Assembly: GCA_039969155.1 (NCBI GenBank) | Contig: JBDVOJ010000067.1 | Coordinates: 1 to 64,000, forward strand | Origin: GCA-002733465 sp039969155 | Lineage (GTDB): Bacteria > Pseudomonadota > Gammaproteobacteria > Enterobacterales > Kangiellaceae | Length of the DNA stretch: 64,000 bases | Reading direction: 5' to 3' | Part shown: one piece after another, positions 1 to 8,330 of the stretch | Numbering within the stretch: position 1 is the stretch's first letter | Layout of the letters: each line of letters starts with the position of its first letter | Made by a program: the position numbers and the translations under genes | Notes under the pieces: generated by a model | The model's database searches: none | What the model was told of the DNA's origin: nothing | Seen by the model: the letters and a program-made list of their open reading frames with translations, nothing else

Positions 1-261
1 ACTGTGGCGCTAGACCCCATGGCATTTATTCGACCAGTAAAAGTGGGTGATATCTTAGGGGTCTACACTGAAATTACTGATGTCGGTAGAACTTCCATGA
101 ATGTTCATGTTGAAGCTTGGGTGCGGCGACGGCGGATTGGAAGTCGTGAAAAAGTAACTTCTGCGGTTTTTAAATTTGTCGCACTCGATGAGCAAGGTAA
201 ACCAACCCAAGTGCCTGATGAGAACGATTTGCCAGACTATGTCAATGACGTGTTTTTTTGA
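1..261 (+). CDS. yciA: Acyl-CoA thioesterase, YciA-like (5' end missing)
   Basis: This is the C-terminal half of a hotdog-fold acyl-CoA thioesterase that hydrolyses acyl-CoAs in the cytoplasm. The frame is open to the left edge, so the N-terminal part lies outside the window. The visible part has the YciA signature MAFIRPVKVGD, then a conserved stretch around EAWVRRRR, and FKFVALDEQGKP near the end, which match the family's strand order. A GTG at position 4 is an internal codon, not a start. No partner gene is visible. The family assignment is confident; substrate range cannot be judged from this fragment. Confidence 0.85.
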   Translation, partial: TVALDPMAFIRPVKVGDILGVYTEITDVGRTSMNVHVEAWVRRRRIGSREKVTSAVFKFVALDEQGKPTQVPDENDLPDYVNDVFF

Positions 262-503
262 ATCCTAGTTTATTTAGTGCAATCAATAGTGCAAAAACGC
301 CTACCAAACCATTTGAAGGAAAAACGCTCTACCAACCTGTAAAATTCTATAAGACCCTTGTCAATCCGTAGATAAATCGCTAAGTTTACAACAATAATTC
401 AATTTGCAACCGCCAGTTGACAAAATAATAAGCACGCTTGCTAGTCTGCAACCACCGGATTTCCTAAGCTAACCATCAAATTCAAACGAAGGACAAAAAC
501 CTC

Positions 504-1487
504 ATGATATTAGCAGAAAAGATAGTTAGATTAAGAAAACAAGTTGGTTGGTCGCAGGAAGATCTGGCTGAAAAGATGGATGTATCTAGACAATCAGTTT
601 CCAAATGGGAAGCAACCAATAGCATACCCGACTTAAACAAAATCATTAAACTAGCCGATCTATTTGAAGTATCGACGGACTATTTACTAAAAGATGAGGT
701 TGAAGTCTCTGATTCAGTTGATGGACGATCCGATGGAAACGCGATACAAGTTAGCCTCGAACAAGCAATGAAATATGTAGACGATAAGGTCAAAGAGTCT
801 CAACTAATCGCCAAAGGGGTGTTTTTGACTGTCGGTTCACCGATTCCGCTTATAACCTTATTGGCCATGGTTAAATCGGGCCAGTTAGCGTTTTCTCAGG
901 GGGTAACCGTAGCAATCGGGGTGTTCTTAATTTTAGTAATGGTCTCTATTGGCGTCAGTTTTTTTATTCGAACCAACCAGTTTGAGAACGACGTTGAGAC
1001 AATCGACAATGAAAGATTTGAGCTATCTTATGGCGTGCACAGCGCATTTAAAGAAAAACTACAGAAATACCGAAGTACCTATAATCTAAAGCTGTCCATT
1101 TCAATTGGCTTATTTATCTTCAGTTTTGTTCCGATCATGTTTGGCAGTATGCTGTTTGGCGGCTCGCAAATAACTCTGTTGATGCTGAATGTTTTATTAT
1201 TGATGATTGGTGTGGGTATTTTTATCCTTGTTCCTGTTTCGGCAAAATACGAAGCCTACAATAAGGTTTTACAGGAAGGTAATTACGGAACCACTAAAAG
1301 CAAACGAACCAGACGTGCGGAAAAATTGGCGGCTTTCTTCTGGCCATTGTTAATAGCTTTTTATCTTGGTTGGAGCTTATGGACTATGGACTGGGGTATC
1401 ACTTGGATCGTTTGGCCAGTGGGCGCTCTTCTTTTTGTGGCGTTGCTTGGATTGATGGAGTTGTTTGTTAAGGAAGAAGATAAATAG
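504..1487 (+). CDS. XRE-family transcriptional regulator with C-terminal membrane domain
   Basis: The protein has 327 residues. Residues about 4-60 form a Cro/C1-type helix-turn-helix (WSQEDLAEKMDVSRQSVSKWE, followed by a dimer-stabilising STDYLL segment). The rest carries about six hydrophobic segments (roughly 103-125, 130-152, 195-217, 222-244, 272-292, 297-320), so the DNA-binding head is probably tethered to the inner membrane. Similar HTH-plus-membrane proteins are common in Firmicutes and some Proteobacteria and often control their own locus. The ATG is preceded by AAGGAC about 12 nt upstream. It is transcribed alone and ends at a terminator shared with the convergent operon. The membrane signal it senses is unknown. 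Confidence 0.8.
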   Translation: MILAEKIVRLRKQVGWSQEDLAEKMDVSRQSVSKWEATNSIPDLNKIIKLADLFEVSTDYLLKDEVEVSDSVDGRSDGNAIQVSLEQAMKYVDDKVKESQLIAKGVFLTVGSPIPLITLLAMVKSGQLAFSQGVTVAIGVFLILVMVSIGVSFFIRTNQFENDVETIDNERFELSYGVHSAFKEKLQKYRSTYNLKLSISIGLFIFSFVPIMFGSMLFGGSQITLLMLNVLLLMIGVGIFILVPVSAKYEAYNKVLQEGNYGTTKSKRTRRAEKLAAFFWPLLIAFYLGWSLWTMDWGITWIVWPVGALLFVALLGLMELFVKEEDK

Positions 1488-1601
1488 GGCGTGACTCTAG
1501 TCACTATAAATTGGAGTGGCATGTGAGGTTGGCTAAAGATTACTTGGTCCCACGTGTTTCTATCACTGACACTTCGAATTGACTAAGATAATTCACGGTT
1601 A

Positions 1602-1629
1602 AAAAAAAGCGGCGTTCAGCCGCTTTTTT
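1602..1629. terminator. Bidirectional Rho-independent terminator
   Basis: An A-run and stem AAGCGGC, loop GTTCA, stem GCCGCTT and T-run lie between two convergent genes (ends at 1487 and 1661). The A-tract and T-tract on either side make it usable in both directions. Confidence 0.85.
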
Positions 1630-1660
1630 ATGAGTGTTCTTTAGTCTAATAAGTGGTGAA

Positions 1661-2914
1661 CTAATCTTCTATTTTCTTAATATAAATGTCACCGTTGGTT
1701 GTACGCAATTGGATTTTGTCGCCTCCACCGTTGATATCACCCTCGCCTGTAATCCGATCACTTTTTGCGCCTTTAATCGTTAATGGAAAGTCCGAATAGA
1801 TTCGATAATCTCTTCGAGAGTTACGGGTTATTTCTAATTTAGCATCAACACTTGCAGACAAACTAGCGGGAATATAGAGTTCAATATCACCACCGGATGA
1901 TGAAAGTTTAACATGAGTATCACCACTGGTGGCTATCATTTCGGCTTCGATCGAACCACCTGCTGTAGAGGCGTCAATAGAACCATTCGCTTTCTTTATC
2001 TTGATATTTCCGCCGGCGGTTTCCGCGACAATCGGGCCACCACTGCTATTGATTTTGATACTACCACCGGAGGTATCTACATTGACTTTGCCAGTACTCC
2101 CTTCAACTTGGATAGAACCACCCGAGGTTTCCGCTTTGACATCTCCATCGATCATTGCAATGCCGATACTACCACCCGATGTATCGACGTCGACATCTCC
2201 GGTAACTGGGCCAATATTAATACTACCGCCAGAAGTTTCAGCCTTAACGTCACCTCCACCAGAAGTAAGCCTAATACTACCGCCGCTGGTATCGATGTTT
2301 GAGGTTCCAGTAATCTTACCTAGCTTAATACTTCCACCTGAGGTATTTACTTTTAAATTCCCATTCACATCCCCTACTTTGATACTACCGCCACTAGTGT
2401 CGGCATCAACATTTCCTTCCGCAACATTGCCAATCTTGATACTTCCTCCAGAGGTATGCACCTTAATCATTCCACTTAAGTCACCCACTTCAATTGAACC
2501 ACCACCGGTTTTTACATCGAGATTAAAACTTGTAGGAACTTTTATCATAAACTGAACATTAACTTTACTATTCCATTCACTATCGCCATCTACGGAAATA
2601 TCGTTACCACTCTGATTAAAACTCAGTTTAAATTCATCGATTCGCTCCTGGCTACTCGCCTTCTTTTTAACTTTGATAGCGACGCTATCCTTGTTCCAGG
2701 TTTCGATATCTATTGAACCTTGGTCACTATTGATAGTTAATGTGCCGCCTTGGCTCACCTCAAAGTTCTTTTCAACGGTTACGGTCTTAGCGAAAGCGTT
2801 AGATGTTAATACTAGGCTTGCCAATCCAATCAACAAACGGGTGAATTTAGAGTGTCCGGACTTGGTTCGAGTAGCATTTGATACCGTTCGGTAGGGTTTC
2901 AGATAAGTCTTCAT
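1661..2914 (-). CDS. Exported DUF4097-like beta-repeat protein
   Basis: The protein has 417 residues. A basic N-terminus plus hydrophobic stretch (about 27-43, ending NAFA) looks like a signal peptide. From about residue 133 to 345 there is a run of about 20-residue repeats built on T-S-G-G-S-I followed by alternating hydrophobic residues: eight exact SGGSI copies, with degenerate copies on both sides. This is the pattern of a right-handed parallel beta-solenoid, known as DUF4097/adhesin-like. No catalytic motif is visible. It is the last gene of an operon with an ECF sigma factor and a membrane anti-sigma/HEAT protein, 52 bp downstream of the latter. It is therefore probably the envelope effector or sensor of that regulatory pair. 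Its ligand is unknown. Confidence 0.75.
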   Translation of the reverse strand: MKTYLKPYRTVSNATRTKSGHSKFTRLLIGLASLVLTSNAFAKTVTVEKNFEVSQGGTLTINSDQGSIDIETWNKDSVAIKVKKKASSQERIDEFKLSFNQSGNDISVDGDSEWNSKVNVQFMIKVPTSFNLDVKTGGGSIEVGDLSGMIKVHTSGGSIKIGNVAEGNVDADTSGGSIKVGDVNGNLKVNTSGGSIKLGKITGTSNIDTSGGSIRLTSGGGDVKAETSGGSINIGPVTGDVDVDTSGGSIGIAMIDGDVKAETSGGSIQVEGSTGKVNVDTSGGSIKINSSGGPIVAETAGGNIKIKKANGSIDASTAGGSIEAEMIATSGDTHVKLSSSGGDIELYIPASLSASVDAKLEITRNSRRDYRIYSDFPLTIKGAKSDRITGEGDINGGGDKIQLRTTNGDIYIKKIED

Positions 2915-2966
2915 TGTTTCCTCTCAGGTTAAAATTAATAGGTCGATTTCTTGCAACATAAAGCCG

Positions 2967-3956
2967 TTAAATGCTGTCGTTAGCTACAGCCTTGTTTTGT
3001 GAATGAACCAGTACTCTAGCTAATTCTCGAATATATCGATTACTATCATTCACACTATAATCTTTAAAAACTTCTTGCGTTTCTTTTTCATCACTATATT
3101 GCGTCAGTGCGGTAAACACCTGAATGCGAATACCTTGATTAACATCGTTTTTTAGTGCTTGTCTTAATACGTTTCTGACTTGGCTATAGTGAGAGTTTTT
3201 CACCAGTACCTCTGCGGCAGCCATTCGAACACCTGGATTCGGGTCGTTGAGCAAGCTGTAACTCAATGCGTCTCTCATCTGGCTAGTTTCTGTCTGGCCT
3301 TTTAATAGCTCGATGAGCTGCAAGCGGGTATCATCACTGACGTCATTACGCATGGTCGAAGCAAGTAAACCTTGAATTTGCCGACTAGCGATATTGCCGT
3401 CGAGGCTAGTCTGTGAAGCTAATGAGTAAGTTAGTTTAACGGCGCCAGAATTTGAATCGATACTATCAACCGATAAATCGGTAATTTCGAAATCACCATT
3501 CTTGATCAAGGTAACTGGTAACATGGTTGAATCTAACAGGGTCGAATCTGATATAGCCGAATTGGAATTATCTAAATGTGTTTGCGAAACCATAAAGCCA
3601 ACACCAAAAGCGACCAAAACACTGGCAAATTGTGACCTAAAACTGATCTTTGCTTGCCACAATTGACTTACCAGTGATAGAAAAGAGACTCTTTTTTTAC
3701 TATGGTTACGCAGCGCTCTGTGAGTCGCCCAACGGACTCCGCTCATTCGTTCCCTGTCTATCACTGGTGCCATTCTAGGTGGCACTAACGAGTTAAAGCT
3801 CTTCTGTTCTGCAATCGCATCAAAAAAGACTTTGTCTTTAAGCATACGTTTTTCGACGCTTGCCATTTCGTCTTCATCAAGTTCGTGGTTAATGTAATCC
3901 ATCAAAAGCGAAATATCTTTATCACTCAAACTTTGATTAATTGTTGCTTTTTCCAT
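2967..3956 (-). CDS. Membrane anti-sigma-factor-like protein with C-terminal HEAT repeats
   Basis: The protein has 329 residues. The N-terminus (MDYINHELDEDEMASVEKRM, about residues 20-40) resembles the cytoplasmic domain of anti-sigma factors that sit next to ECF sigma genes; the usual zinc-binding Cys/His set is absent. One transmembrane segment lies near residues 113-130. The exported C-terminal part (about 190-325) contains HEAT-like helical repeats (for example NDPNPGVRMAAAEVLVKN). The gene starts 6 bp after the sigma-factor stop codon, so the two are almost certainly co-translated. Expected role: hold the sigma factor at the membrane and release it on an envelope signal. The anti-sigma role rests on gene order and topology, not on a diagnostic motif. 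Confidence 0.7.
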   Translation of the reverse strand: MEKATINQSLSDKDISLLMDYINHELDEDEMASVEKRMLKDKVFFDAIAEQKSFNSLVPPRMAPVIDRERMSGVRWATHRALRNHSKKRVSFLSLVSQLWQAKISFRSQFASVLVAFGVGFMVSQTHLDNSNSAISDSTLLDSTMLPVTLIKNGDFEITDLSVDSIDSNSGAVKLTYSLASQTSLDGNIASRQIQGLLASTMRNDVSDDTRLQLIELLKGQTETSQMRDALSYSLLNDPNPGVRMAAAEVLVKNSHYSQVRNVLRQALKNDVNQGIRIQVFTALTQYSDEKETQEVFKDYSVNDSNRYIRELARVLVHSQNKAVANDSI

Positions 3957-3962
3957 ATCGAT

Positions 3963-4544
3963 TTACCCGACAAACTGTTTAAGCTGTTCTCGCATTTTAC
4001 TGCGAGCTCTAAATAAGAAATTCTTCACTGCACCTTCGCTACAATGCATTATGCCGGCAGCTTCAGTCATCTTAAGTCCTTGTTGATGGCATATTACAAA
4101 GGCGATTCTTTCGTTAGAAGATAAGCTCTCCAAGGCGTGACTAATGGCTTTACTGAGTTGTTCATTATGCATTTGAGACTCACCTGTTTCATTGGTCGCA
4201 TATCGCTCGTAAGCCTGCCAATCTTGTGTTTCTGAGTTTTTGGAGCCAGTATTCGAAACGATATATTTTAGTTTGCTCTTTAATGACCTGTGGTGGTCCA
4301 TTGCGGCATTAACCACGATCCGATATAACCATGTGGCAAATTGACTTTCCGCTCTAAACTTCGGCAAAGCCCTATAAGCGTTAATCATGGCTTCTTGAAA
4401 AATATCATCAGCCTCATCGGGAGACGATGCCAAGCCTGCCGCAATACTCAGCATTTTCGATTCAACCGGACTTATTAACCTCTCGAACGACATAGTGCAA
4501 CCATTGGCCGCAGCATTTATCAGTTCTTTTTCATTGTGCTGCAA
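3963..4544 (-). CDS. ECF RNA polymerase sigma factor (RpoE-like)
   Basis: The protein has 193 residues. Sigma region 2 is seen at about 20-90 (DEADDIFQEAMINAYRALPKF, then FATWLYRIVVNAAMDHHR). Region 4 is at about 130-185 (helix-turn-helix in IAFVICHQQGLKMTEAAGIM, then EGAVKNFLFRAR). This is the standard two-domain ECF layout and length. The start is a TTG with AAGGA about 10 nt upstream; no in-frame ATG is better placed. It is the first gene of a three-gene operon with a membrane anti-sigma-like protein and an exported beta-repeat protein. Autoregulation is typical for ECF factors, but I could not identify a clear ECF promoter upstream. Confidence 0.9.
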   Translation of the reverse strand: MQHNEKELINAAANGCTMSFERLISPVESKMLSIAAGLASSPDEADDIFQEAMINAYRALPKFRAESQFATWLYRIVVNAAMDHHRSLKSKLKYIVSNTGSKNSETQDWQAYERYATNETGESQMHNEQLSKAISHALESLSSNERIAFVICHQQGLKMTEAAGIMHCSEGAVKNFLFRARSKMREQLKQFVG

Positions 4545-4853
4545 TCGCCGATTTTCCTTTTTTGGTAAGGGCTTTACTTTAAGGGACTTTAAGTCACTAC
4601 AATAAAGTAATTTTCATGCTATTTCGCTCTATTTTGGTAGTTAGAGGGACTGAACCGGCAAAAGGTTTGCAAAAAACTTATAAAAGATTAAATCCTTGGT
4701 GATATCGTCCTTTGAAACGCAAAGGGCGGATAGATCGAGTTCGTAACAAGTTCATCTGCCCCTGCAAACCATTGTCTCTTGGTCTCTATAGAAATACACG
4801 CCTAACAGTGATACATTTTGATTTTTCATAACTCACGAAAGACTTAATACATC
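4545..4853. other. Divergent intergenic region, no gene seen
   Basis: About 310 bp separate the sigma-factor operon from the secreted-protein gene on the other strand. It must hold both promoters. No RNA gene, repeat or convincing hairpin was recognised. Confidence 0.4.
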
Positions 4854-5696
4854 ATGTTGATAGTGGTACGTTCTATTCTTTTATTGCCTTTCGTACTTTT
4901 TAGTTCGTATACATTTTCTGAACAAAACGTATCAGCACTAAGAGCCGATGGCCCCAATCAAGGGTTGACCGCTTACCAATTAATTCAAAGCTTTGCTGGT
5001 AAACGGTCGATTGAATCACCCGATTTATATCCAGCTAACCATCCCGATGAAAAACATATCTATGAAGATACCGACGATGTTGTTGGCCATCATTTTGTCT
5101 TTGTATTACATCGAGATAGTGATAAAGACAGAGACAAATATAAAAAGTTTGCTGACAGACAACGTAACGAGATCAAGGCCTACTCAGGTTCTAAATCTAG
5201 TTTAAAAGGTTACCAAAACGAAACCATGACCTACCGCTGGAAGTTTAAACTTGAATCAACTATGTCGCTTTCAAACAATTTCAGCCACTTCTTTCAATTA
5301 AAATCAGTGGACGATGGTATTGGTATGCCAATACTCACAATTTCAGCTAGAAACTATCGCGATAAGAACTGGCTAGCCTTATCCCATGCACCAGTAGAAA
5401 AAGCGACTATTTTAGATAAAATTTTGTGGGCGGAAATTTCAGACGTTTGGTTAGAGGCTGAATGTACGGTGACCTATGCCGATCGTGGTGCCCTGAGTAT
5501 TACGGTGAAACGAACATCAGATAAAAAAACGGTATTAGCTTACCGGTCCGATAATATTGACATGTGGCGAGGCACCAAAACAAACCATTTTGTAAGACCC
5601 AAATGGGGTTTATATCGTTCGTTAAAAACCAAACATATGTTAGCGAACAAACAAGACTCAATCCGTTTTGCAGATTTTGAAATAGTGAAGCAATAG
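4854..5696 (+). CDS. Secreted lectin/lyase-fold protein (heparin-lyase-I-like), function uncertain
   Basis: The protein has 280 residues with an N-terminal signal peptide (about 1-21, cleaved near TFSE). The body reads like a concanavalin-A-type beta-jellyroll: an YRWKFKLE strand followed by FSHFFQLKS, WLEAECTVTY, and the C-terminal pattern PKWGLYRSL ... IRFADFEI. That pattern recurs in heparin-lyase-I-like and related polysaccharide lyases and in many unclassified secreted proteins. No catalytic residues can be named with confidence. The gene stands alone between the sigma operon and the convergent dioxygenase gene. It could be a polysaccharide lyase or only a carbohydrate-binding protein. 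Confidence 0.5.
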   Translation: MLIVVRSILLLPFVLFSSYTFSEQNVSALRADGPNQGLTAYQLIQSFAGKRSIESPDLYPANHPDEKHIYEDTDDVVGHHFVFVLHRDSDKDRDKYKKFADRQRNEIKAYSGSKSSLKGYQNETMTYRWKFKLESTMSLSNNFSHFFQLKSVDDGIGMPILTISARNYRDKNWLALSHAPVEKATILDKILWAEISDVWLEAECTVTYADRGALSITVKRTSDKKTVLAYRSDNIDMWRGTKTNHFVRPKWGLYRSLKTKHMLANKQDSIRFADFEIVKQ

Positions 5697-5762
5697 TAGA
5701 TACCGTTCCCTCGCGCTGCTAGCAGAGGTGCGAACCACGAGCGACCCTGCTGGCTGGCATCG

Positions 5763-6422
5763 TTATACTTTTTCAATGATGATCCGATAGTAGAAAGTGT
5801 CCGGCTTGTCGGGAGATCTTTCTGCGATCATCAGCTTTTGTTCTTCTTTACTTTTTCTCTGTAGCAGTAAATCTGGTTGGTTTAATGGCTGATCGGGAAA
5901 ATACATTTGGGTGGTTAGCTCCAGGTAACCCTTTTTTGACACCTTAAAATGAATATGCGGTGGTCTCGACCACCCAGTCCTAACGGGGTAAGCACCTGGC
6001 AACACGGTCTTAAAACGGAACCCGCCGTCTTTAGCGCTCTGAACGATTGCCCAACCTTGAAAATTTTTGTCAATCGGTGCCGGATTGGGATCATGTGGGT
6101 GGGAATATCGTCCCGCAGCGTTAGCTTGCCACAAATCGACTGTAGCATCCTCTACAGGGTTGCCTTCAGTATCAAAGATGCCTCCACGAATAAATATATG
6201 CTCTCCCAATGACTCTGCGTCGTTCCCATTAATTTTGGTTAGATCAAAGTCCTTATCTTTCTGTGCAACCACTGGGTAAAATGGTCCCTCACCTTCTGTC
6301 GGCGTCGGTTGGCCAGTTGTCGAAAGTTGGCTAATTATTGAGGATTCATTGTGTCCCATTGCCTGAGTTGTTACTCCCAAAACTCCAACGGCCCCAGCTT
6401 TGATAAAATTGCGACGTTTCAT
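5763..6422 (-). CDS. Tat-exported intradiol ring-cleavage dioxygenase-like protein
   Basis: The protein has 219 residues. It begins with a twin-arginine signal (KRRNFIKAG, then a hydrophobic segment ending about residue 23), so a folded metalloprotein is probably exported. The catalytic domain shows the intradiol dioxygenase Fe(III) ligands: Tyr in AGRYSH, Tyr in LPGAYP, and two His in PPHIHFK. The stretch GEGPFYP near the N-terminus is also typical. Family members split catechols between the two hydroxyl-bearing carbons. Here no aromatic catabolic genes are adjacent and the enzyme is predicted to be periplasmic, so the substrate is unknown. An AGGAG lies 6 nt before the ATG. The family call is strong; a catabolic role is not shown. 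Confidence 0.88.
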   Translation of the reverse strand: MKRRNFIKAGAVGVLGVTTQAMGHNESSIISQLSTTGQPTPTEGEGPFYPVVAQKDKDFDLTKINGNDAESLGEHIFIRGGIFDTEGNPVEDATVDLWQANAAGRYSHPHDPNPAPIDKNFQGWAIVQSAKDGGFRFKTVLPGAYPVRTGWSRPPHIHFKVSKKGYLELTTQMYFPDQPLNQPDLLLQRKSKEEQKLMIAERSPDKPDTFYYRIIIEKV

Positions 6423-6606
6423 TTATAGCTCCTTTGAGATTCTGATTGAAATCATTTCAAATGTGATTGAACACCCGATTAGCTTAAGCATACCGACTAT
6501 AAATTACCTGACGTCCTTATGACTTTCAGTTGATTTTGTTCTGACACTAGTTTCCGCCCCTAGTTTCTTCCCTGTAATTTCAATGTCTTAACACCCCATG
6601 TAACCC

Positions 6607-6634
6607 TTGAAAAATGTTAAAAATACTCTAGTAT
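6607..6634 (+). promoter_or_regulatory. Candidate sigma-70 promoter
   Basis: TTGAAA (6607-6612) and TAGTAT (6629-6634) are separated by 16 bp, 22 bp before the proposed TTG start of the solute-binding-protein gene. The short leader explains the lack of a strong ribosome binding site. Confidence 0.4.
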
Positions 6635-6656
6635 AAACAGTTCTACAAATTTCACT

Positions 6657-7481
6657 TTGAGACTATTGTTGAAAATATCGATTCGAACAGTCGCTATTAT
6701 ATTGCCACTCTTAATTGAATTGTTGTTTATTCATACAGTTAGTGCAGCAAGCAGTAGTACCGTAAAATCGAATAAAGAGTGCCGTCTCAAGTATGGCTGG
6801 GCAGACTGGGCCCCGCTTCAGTATATCGACGCTTCAGGCGAACTGACCGGCGTTCAAATCGATCTGGTTAAAGCTGTTAGCAAAGCTGTAGGCTGTGATA
6901 TTGAGTACATCAAATTATCTTGGGCACAAATTCTTAAAGGTTTAAAATCAGGTGATATTGATTTTACTGCCAATGCGACCGAAAATGATTTCCGAAAGAC
7001 TTTCGCGTATTTCTCAATACCTTATCGAAGGGACATCTTTTCTTTTTGGGTGAGAGACGAAGAGCGTGTTCGTTTTGACCATCAAACGGTTGAAGAAATA
7101 ATGAAATCGGGAATGAAGTTAGGTCTAATTTCAGATCAGTTGTATAGCCCGGAAATTGAATTGTGGAGAAAAGATCCAGTTTTTAGCAAAAACATAACTT
7201 ACACCGAAGAAATCGATGATTTAATTTTATTACTCGAAGAACGTAAAGTTGAGAGTATTGTTGAGGACGCTTATATCATCGCTTTTAGAAAAAGACTCGG
7301 TGGTTTTTCTAGGAATATCTCTCACTTATCAATTCAAACATTTGGCTATCCAGTTGCCTTTATGTTCAGTAAAAAAACCACATCGAAAGAACTGGCTGAA
7401 AAATACAATCAAAAAATGCGTGAGTTAAAAAACACCAGTACCTTTCAATCTATTTGGTTAGATCCGAAGCTTATACAATAG
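6657..7481 (+). CDS. Periplasmic solute-binding protein, family 3 (amino-acid type)
   Basis: The protein has 274 residues. The signal peptide spans about 1-30 (cleavage near VSAAS). The mature part matches the family 3 extracellular binding fold: WADWAPLQYIDASGELTGVQIDL at the start, then SGDIDFTANATENDFRKTFAYFSIPY, and the second lobe with LLLEERKVESIVEDAY. Proteins of this group bind polar amino acids for ABC uptake or act as stand-alone sensors. No ABC permease or ATPase gene is nearby, so it may be an orphan binding protein. The start is a TTG; two more TTG codons follow within 13 nt, so the exact start is uncertain. Confidence 0.8.
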   Translation: MRLLLKISIRTVAIILPLLIELLFIHTVSAASSSTVKSNKECRLKYGWADWAPLQYIDASGELTGVQIDLVKAVSKAVGCDIEYIKLSWAQILKGLKSGDIDFTANATENDFRKTFAYFSIPYRRDIFSFWVRDEERVRFDHQTVEEIMKSGMKLGLISDQLYSPEIELWRKDPVFSKNITYTEEIDDLILLLEERKVESIVEDAYIIAFRKRLGGFSRNISHLSIQTFGYPVAFMFSKKTTSKELAEKYNQKMRELKNTSTFQSIWLDPKLIQ

Positions 7482-7647
7482 TATTTTTTAACTGACTTTT
7501 CCGACTAAGCATGGGAGTTCTAGTAGGGTCCCTAATTTAATATAGTCTTAGGCTCGGAACCATAAGTCTTCCTAGACTCTTACTCTAAATTTTGAAACGT
7601 TAGACATATGTAGTTTACTCTGCGGTCCTGATATAGAGGAAAGCTCA

Positions 7648-8133
7648 CTATTCTTCTTTAGCTTCTTCTAAAACACTTAACTGTTTAGATTCTACGAGCA
7701 ATCGTGGAGAAACAAATTGAGTGATTTCCACACTGGTTGCTTCACTCCCGGGATAATTCATAAAGGCCAAGACTTTAACCGCCTTCTCGTGATTTTCCGG
7801 TAATACTCTACTTCGGTCTTCAAAACCAGCTACCAATTGCCACTGCAGAACGTCAATATCAGAACCACGCCCTGCTAATATGGATTGTTTGGTTTTAGAC
7901 CATTGGTTGCCATCCAATTTATCAAATAGGTTTACGGTTTCAGGGTTGTAAATAAAGACCACGTCAATACTGATAGCAAAATGTAGATTAGGGTCTGGCG
8001 CGATGTAGATTGAGATGTTTTCTACATTATTGTATCTATGCCACGGGTTTAATTCGCTGAAGCTTTTTATAGAGCAACCACTCATTAGGGAGCAAATGAT
8101 TATTAGCTGAATTATTCTAATTATATTTATCAT
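7648..8133 (-). CDS. Small lipoprotein of unknown function
   Basis: The protein has 161 residues from the ATG at 8133 (a TTG precedes it directly). The hydrophobic N-terminus ends in the lipobox MSGC, with the lipidated Cys at position 20. The mature protein is beta-rich, for example SIDVVFIYNPETVNLFDKL. I see a faint resemblance to TssJ-type type VI secretion lipoproteins, but no other T6SS gene is present, so I do not assign that function. The first part of the gene and its upstream DNA are repeated about 2.8 kb away (10871-11114) as a decayed copy. Confidence 0.65.
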   Translation of the reverse strand: MINIIRIIQLIIICSLMSGCSIKSFSELNPWHRYNNVENISIYIAPDPNLHFAISIDVVFIYNPETVNLFDKLDGNQWSKTKQSILAGRGSDIDVLQWQLVAGFEDRSRVLPENHEKAVKVLAFMNYPGSEATSVEITQFVSPRLLVESKQLSVLEEAKEE

Positions 8134-8285
8134 CAATTTATTCTTTTGGTAAGTTTTAATAGTTCTTATTTAGCACGGGCTATCACCGATTGTAAATTTC
8201 TAGACTTGCCCCTATGACTTCCAGCTTTTAGTCGACTTTAGCGGATAAATGTCGCTTAGTAACAGTCCGATAAGCTTAGAGATTA
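8046..8285. repeat. Copy A of a ~240-bp direct duplication
   Basis: This covers the 5' end of the lipoprotein gene and its upstream region. It aligns with 10871-11114 over nearly all its length with scattered substitutions and small indels. Shared blocks include CACCGATTGTAAATTTCTAG, CTTGCCCCTAT and TAAGCTTAGAGA. This copy is attached to an intact gene and is probably the parent. Confidence 0.85.
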
Positions 8286-8330
8286 TCAGTATTGTCTACT
8301 ATTTAGAGCGTCCGATAAAGTCGGGCAAGA

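Noticed and set aside
1929..2555. 208-codon frame on the plus strand rich in LPPEVS-type repeats
   Set aside because: It is the mirror image of the repetitive beta-solenoid gene on the other strand; its repeats come from the same DNA repeats and it has no ribosome binding site.
7648..8133. Possible TssJ (type VI secretion) lipoprotein
   Set aside because: Only faint similarity in one strand-rich segment and no other T6SS gene in the window.
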